Assembly: GCA_016787565.1 (NCBI GenBank)
Contig: JAEUUG010000009.1
Coordinates: 310,001 to 374,000 of the forward strand
From: Cyclobacteriaceae bacterium
GTDB taxonomy: Bacteria; Bacteroidota; Bacteroidia; Cytophagales; Cyclobacteriaceae
Direction of reading: 5' to 3'
DNA length: 64,000 nucleotides
Made by a program: the position numbers and the translations under genes. Numbering within the stretch: position 1 is the first letter of the stretch; each line of letters opens with the position of its first letter. This document shows, piece by piece, positions 61,411 to 64,000 of the stretch. The notes under the pieces are model-generated. The model made no database searches and was not told the origin of the DNA. It was given only the letters and a program-made list of their open reading frames with translations.

Positions 61411-62433
61411 TCAATGCATCAAACGATACACCAATTCACGAAATATCTGACCTTCTGTATCGGAGCCGGAATTAACACCTTTAAGTTTCAGGTCGGCCTC
61501 TTTAATGAATGCTATACCAGAGAGAATTTTATCCAGAGAATATTGTCTCAAAGCTAAGCTGTAGTCTTTGGCAGCATACGGACTGATTTTCAGTGCACTA
61601 ACAAGTCCTTTATCACTCTTATCAGAAGCTTGCGCGGCCACCAACAATTTGCTGAAAAAAGAAAAAAGATAGGCAACAACCGGTATCATTGGATTTCTTT
61701 TGGAATTGCTCTCGAAGTAGTTTACAATCTTATTGGCAAGCAAGCTATCGCGGTGGATAATCGCCTTCTGCAATTCAAAAATATTATACTCTTTACTCAC
61801 CCCTACCTGAGCCATTACCCGCTCCAGCGTAATGCGCTCATCCTTGCCGAGGGCAATGACCAGCTTATCCATCTCGTTGGCCAGTCGATGAAGGTCATTG
61901 CCTACGAACTCACACAATGCCTGAATGGCACGGTCATCAATGGCGATTTGCTTTTCGCGCGCATAGTCCGAAACAAATTCCGGCAATTGATTTTCATATA
62001 CCTTCTTGGTGGTAACACATACCGACAACTGGTCAATCTTCTTTCCCAGTTCTTTACGTTTGTCCAACGCCTTATGCTTGTGGCAAAAAACAAGTACGGT
62101 GCTGGGCACCGCTTTAGTCAGGTAATCGAGTAACAGCTTCGCCCCTGTATCTTTATTCAGATCAAGAATATCCTGTGCCTCCTTAACGATAACAACCTGC
62201 CGCTCCGCCATCATGGGAAACCTCCGCGCATGCGTCAGTACAGTGGCCATGGTTACATCTTTACCATACACCACAACCTGGTTGAATCCCTTTTCGGCTG
62301 GTGACAACACATTGGCTTCAATGTAGTCTGAAATGAGATCGATATAAAAAGTCTCCTCGCCCTGAAGAAAATATACCGGAGCATATTTCTTCGCCTTCAG
62401 ATCAATCAATAACTTTTTTATGCCTGCGTCCAT
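61411..62433 (-). CDS. holA: DNA polymerase III subunit delta
   Basis: HolA is the clamp-loader delta subunit, which opens the beta clamp. The 340-residue length is typical. The N-terminal ATPase-like region begins IKKLLIDLKAKKYAPVYFLQGEETFYIDLISDYI (inactive P-loop), with RRFPMMAERQVVIVKEAQDI and a middle EFVGNDLHRLANEMDKLVIAL. The C-terminal collar ends GQIFRELVYRLM. It is adjacent to the rhomboid gene with a 0-base gap (its ATG at 62433, rhomboid stop at 62434). Confidence 0.93.
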   Translation of the reverse strand: MDAGIKKLLIDLKAKKYAPVYFLQGEETFYIDLISDYIEANVLSPAEKGFNQVVVYGKDVTMATVLTHARRFPMMAERQVVIVKEAQDILDLNKDTGAKLLLDYLTKAVPSTVLVFCHKHKALDKRKELGKKIDQLSVCVTTKKVYENQLPEFVSDYAREKQIAIDDRAIQALCEFVGNDLHRLANEMDKLVIALGKDERITLERVMAQVGVSKEYNIFELQKAIIHRDSLLANKIVNYFESNSKRNPMIPVVAYLFSFFSKLLVAAQASDKSDKGLVSALKISPYAAKDYSLALRQYSLDKILSGIAFIKEADLKLKGVNSGSDTEGQIFRELVYRLMH

Positions 62434-62997
62434 TTAACTTATTTTCTTTTTATTACTTAACTCGACCGCTGTATACATTCCAACCAGTGCCCCGCCTAAA
62501 TGGGCTTCCCACGAAATCGATGGGTCAGTTGGCAACACGCCATACATAACTCCACCATACATGGCAATGACCACTACAGAAATTAATATTGATGTAAAAT
62601 CCCTCCTGAAAATTCCAAAAAAAATCAGGAAGAATGCCAAGCCATAAACCAACCCGCTCGCACCAATATGATTGGAATCAGTTCGGCCAAAAAACCATAC
62701 CAGGAGGTTTGTCCAAAAATACGCCCGAAAGAAAATTATTCCACCAATTTTCGCATAGAAGAAAAATAATACAGTGCCTAAAAATAAAAGGGGAACGGTG
62801 TTAGAGATCAGATGATTAAGGTCACCGTGGAGCATGGGCGCTGAAAAAATCCCGATAAGGCCCATGAGATTACGCGGCCGGATACCAAAATAATGAAAGG
62901 GCCAGCCCCACATGAACTCAGCATAAAATGCAGCCCACATCAAAAAAACAAGTCGGAAAGGAACTACGGAACTACCAAACCAGGGAGAGCGGGCCAT
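62434..62997 (-). CDS. Rhomboid family intramembrane serine protease
   Basis: From ATG 62997 (MARSPWFG) the product is 187 residues, with six TM helices. The catalytic pair is visible: Ser in GASGLVYG (about residue 117) and His in WEAHLGGALVGMY (about 168). The HGDLNHLISN segment of helix 2 supplies the oxyanion-hole residues. Rhomboids cleave TM helices of substrates; none is known here. The upstream ATG at 63039 would add 14 residues. It lies directly upstream of holA, although the two functions have no known link. Confidence 0.9.
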   Translation of the reverse strand: MARSPWFGSSVVPFRLVFLMWAAFYAEFMWGWPFHYFGIRPRNLMGLIGIFSAPMLHGDLNHLISNTVPLLFLGTVLFFFYAKIGGIIFFRAYFWTNLLVWFFGRTDSNHIGASGLVYGLAFFLIFFGIFRRDFTSILISVVVIAMYGGVMYGVLPTDPSISWEAHLGGALVGMYTAVELSNKKKIS

Positions 62998-63071
62998 GTT
63001 GAATTTTAACAGGCGTAAAGGTTGCAGGATGAAATACACTTACCAATTTCTTTGGCGTGTTTTTACGATTT

Positions 63072-63530
63072 TTATTGAGGCTTTTTAATCATGGGGAGTT
63101 CAAGAAACCTGGCTTCTTCTGTTCCAACCTTTTTCATACCCAACAGCCCACCGGAAGATGAAGCAATTTTTTCCGCAATCTCCTTTAGCGATTCATAAAA
63201 ACTCACTGCAAAATCCCGGTTGATTTTCGGCCAGATCGCGTTGAGTGATGCCAACTCTTCTACCAGAAGTGGTGTTCGTTGGGTAGATTCATATGGGTAG
63301 CCCTGAATGGTAATCTTCAGTTTATCTTCAAAATCCTGAGAAAGTTCACTGAAGTATGGTTTGAGTATGCCGCTTGCCTTCTTACTTTTTTGGGCAATCG
63401 TAATGGCTTCTTTTATTTCTTTGCGATCGATGGTACCGTCCGCGCCAGCAATCAGAATGCAAACCAGAATGGGTGCCTTCAGCATCAGCTCGGTTTCCGC
63501 ATCATTGAGTCTGTCGAATTCCTTGATCAT
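63072..63530 (-). CDS. TerB-like cytoplasmic protein
   Basis: This 152-residue protein resembles the tellurite-resistance TerB fold in its core helices: KAPILVCILIAGADGTIDRKEIKEAITIAQKSKKAS (about residues 18-53), with the acidic ADGTIDRKE metal-binding loop. The C-terminal half is less conserved, ending in a Gly/Leu stretch (SSSGGLLGMKKVG). No other ter genes are nearby, so tellurite resistance should not be assumed. Confidence 0.7.
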   Translation of the reverse strand: MIKEFDRLNDAETELMLKAPILVCILIAGADGTIDRKEIKEAITIAQKSKKASGILKPYFSELSQDFEDKLKITIQGYPYESTQRTPLLVEELASLNAIWPKINRDFAVSFYESLKEIAEKIASSSGGLLGMKKVGTEEARFLELPMIKKPQ

Positions 63531-63610
63531 AGTGGAAGGTGAGGTTGAAGTTAAAATTGCTCAATTAATCCCGATTAAGAAAGGTATTCACGGTATAAAT
63601 GCGTGTCAAT

Positions 63611-63627
63611 GTCCGCGATAACCGGAC
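63611..63627. other. Inverted repeat upstream of the terminal response-regulator gene
   Basis: GTCCG-N7-CGGAC forms a short dyad 26 bases before the -33 box of the regulator gene. It could be an operator or a weak hairpin. The rest of the 174-base gap (63531-63704) holds only the promoter below. Confidence 0.25.
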
Positions 63628-63652
63628 GACTTTTGAGACACCCTCAAATCAT

Positions 63653-63683
63653 TTTGCTGCATGGCACCAGCCATGTATATTTA
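63653..63683 (+). promoter_or_regulatory. Bacteroidota-type promoter for the terminal response regulator
   Basis: TTTG (63653-63656), a 19-base spacer and TATATTTA (63676-63683) match the -33 TTTG and -7 TAnnTTTG consensus with one mismatch and ideal spacing. The start codon lies 22 bases beyond the -7 box. This is the best promoter match in the window. Confidence 0.55.
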
Positions 63684-63704
63684 CCTGTTCGAAAAACCCT
63701 AAGC

Positions 63705-64000
63705 ATGTACGAGAAGGACCCCGTTAAGATTTTTGTTGTAGAGGATGATCTGGCCTATACCAAGTTTCTCAAATATGTACTTGGCCTCAATCCGGATTAT
63801 GAAGTTGAATTCTATACGACCGGCAAAGAGTGTTTGAATAACCTCCACAAGAATCCGGAAATCATAACACTGGATTACTCCCTGCCTGATATGCCAGGCG
63901 AAAAAGTGCTCGGGCAGATTCGCAGCCTTAACCCGAACATAAACGTCATTATCGTTTCTGCGCAGGAGAAAATTCACACTGCGGTGGAGTTGCTCAAATC
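63705..64000 (+). CDS. Response regulator, 3' part beyond the window
   Basis: ATG 63705 opens a frame that runs off the window end. The 98 residues seen form most of a receiver domain: IFVVEDDLAYTKFLKYVLG (acidic pair), phospho-acceptor Asp in IITLDYSLPDMPGEKVL (about residue 58), and VIIVSAQEKIHTAVELLK (Ser switch residue). In Cytophagales this type of receiver often heads a sigma-54 activator (AAA+ and Fis-type HTH), but the output domain is not in the window, so that is only a prediction. Confidence 0.88.
   Translation, partial: MYEKDPVKIFVVEDDLAYTKFLKYVLGLNPDYEVEFYTTGKECLNNLHKNPEIITLDYSLPDMPGEKVLGQIRSLNPNINVIIVSAQEKIHTAVELLK

Noticed and set aside
63072..63530. Tellurite resistance locus
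   Set aside because: A single TerB-like protein without other ter genes does not support it.
1..64000. CRISPR array, insertion sequence, prophage, rRNA or tRNA
   Set aside because: I found no regular repeats with spacers, no transposase or integrase, no phage structural genes and no recognisable RNA genes in the gaps.

Overview
This window is a piece of a Bacteroidota chromosome, most likely order Cytophagales. The gene content points there: a type IX secretion cargo with a CHU_C (gliding-motility-associated) C-terminal domain, Porin_O_P-type outer-membrane proteins, DUF2490, DUF3667 and DUF4136 proteins, LytTR regulation, a PycTM-type membrane module, many lipoproteins and SPOR/TonB/ExbBD modules. 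Promoter-like sequences also fit the Bacteroidota TTTG / TAnnTTTG pattern. The taxon is an inference from gene families; I see no rRNA, tRNA, CRISPR array, insertion sequence or prophage. Genes are densely packed; no gene-free gap exceeds 300 bases, and the largest is 48493-48757.

Layout. 1-6523 (+): 3' part of an aspartate ammonia-lyase gene, two outer-membrane porins, a coiled-coil secreted protein, a DUF2490 protein and a CPA1 Na+/H+ antiporter. 6582-7685 (-): AI-2E transporter. 7836-11467 (+): an outer-membrane surface-antigen barrel, a small secreted protein, a two-TM potassium channel and PPK2. 11593-17303 (+): a complete tripartite RND efflux operon, followed by a DUF4136 protein. 18023-22391 (-): a LytTR regulator upstream of three c-type cytochrome genes (di-haem lipoprotein, di-haem peroxidase, beta-helix/cytochrome fusion). 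22523-26303 (+): two overlapping oxidoreductase genes, then a coupled Bax-type glucosaminidase and polysaccharide deacetylase. 26479-29828: a lipoprotein (+) facing a GMC oxidoreductase/subunit 3 pair (-), with a strong two-way terminator between them.

29972-35610 (-): an ABC-F ATPase and a 1232-residue protein joining a phosphoesterase, a kinase-like middle region and an outer-membrane barrel. 35800-41524 (+): an HD-domain/PycTM fusion, a HEAT-like protein, a DUF3667 protein and a large T9SS cargo. 41496-45901 (-): small proteins, a TPR protein, Ku, an ABC1-family kinase and a TetR-type regulator. 45974-47179 (+): TPR protein. 47236-53520 (-): a TIG/HExxH lipoprotein, an OmpR-type response regulator, a glycosyltransferase/LpxH-like pair, TrmB and FolC. 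53586-61227 (-): an envelope cluster of TonB, ExbD, ExbB, SPOR, an outer-membrane barrel and a giant TPR protein. 61411-63530 (-): HolA, a rhomboid protease and a TerB-like protein. The window ends inside a response-regulator gene (+).

Most of this is ordinary chromosomal backbone with strong emphasis on the cell envelope. The most unusual items are the phosphoesterase/kinase-like/barrel fusion (31912-35610), the HD-PycTM protein without a visible cyclase (35800-37008), the LytTR-cytochrome operon with its beta-helix/cytochrome fusion, the TetR-ABC1 pair that resembles the COQ9/COQ8 partnership, and a lone Ku gene. I did not find a system that I can call undescribed with confidence.
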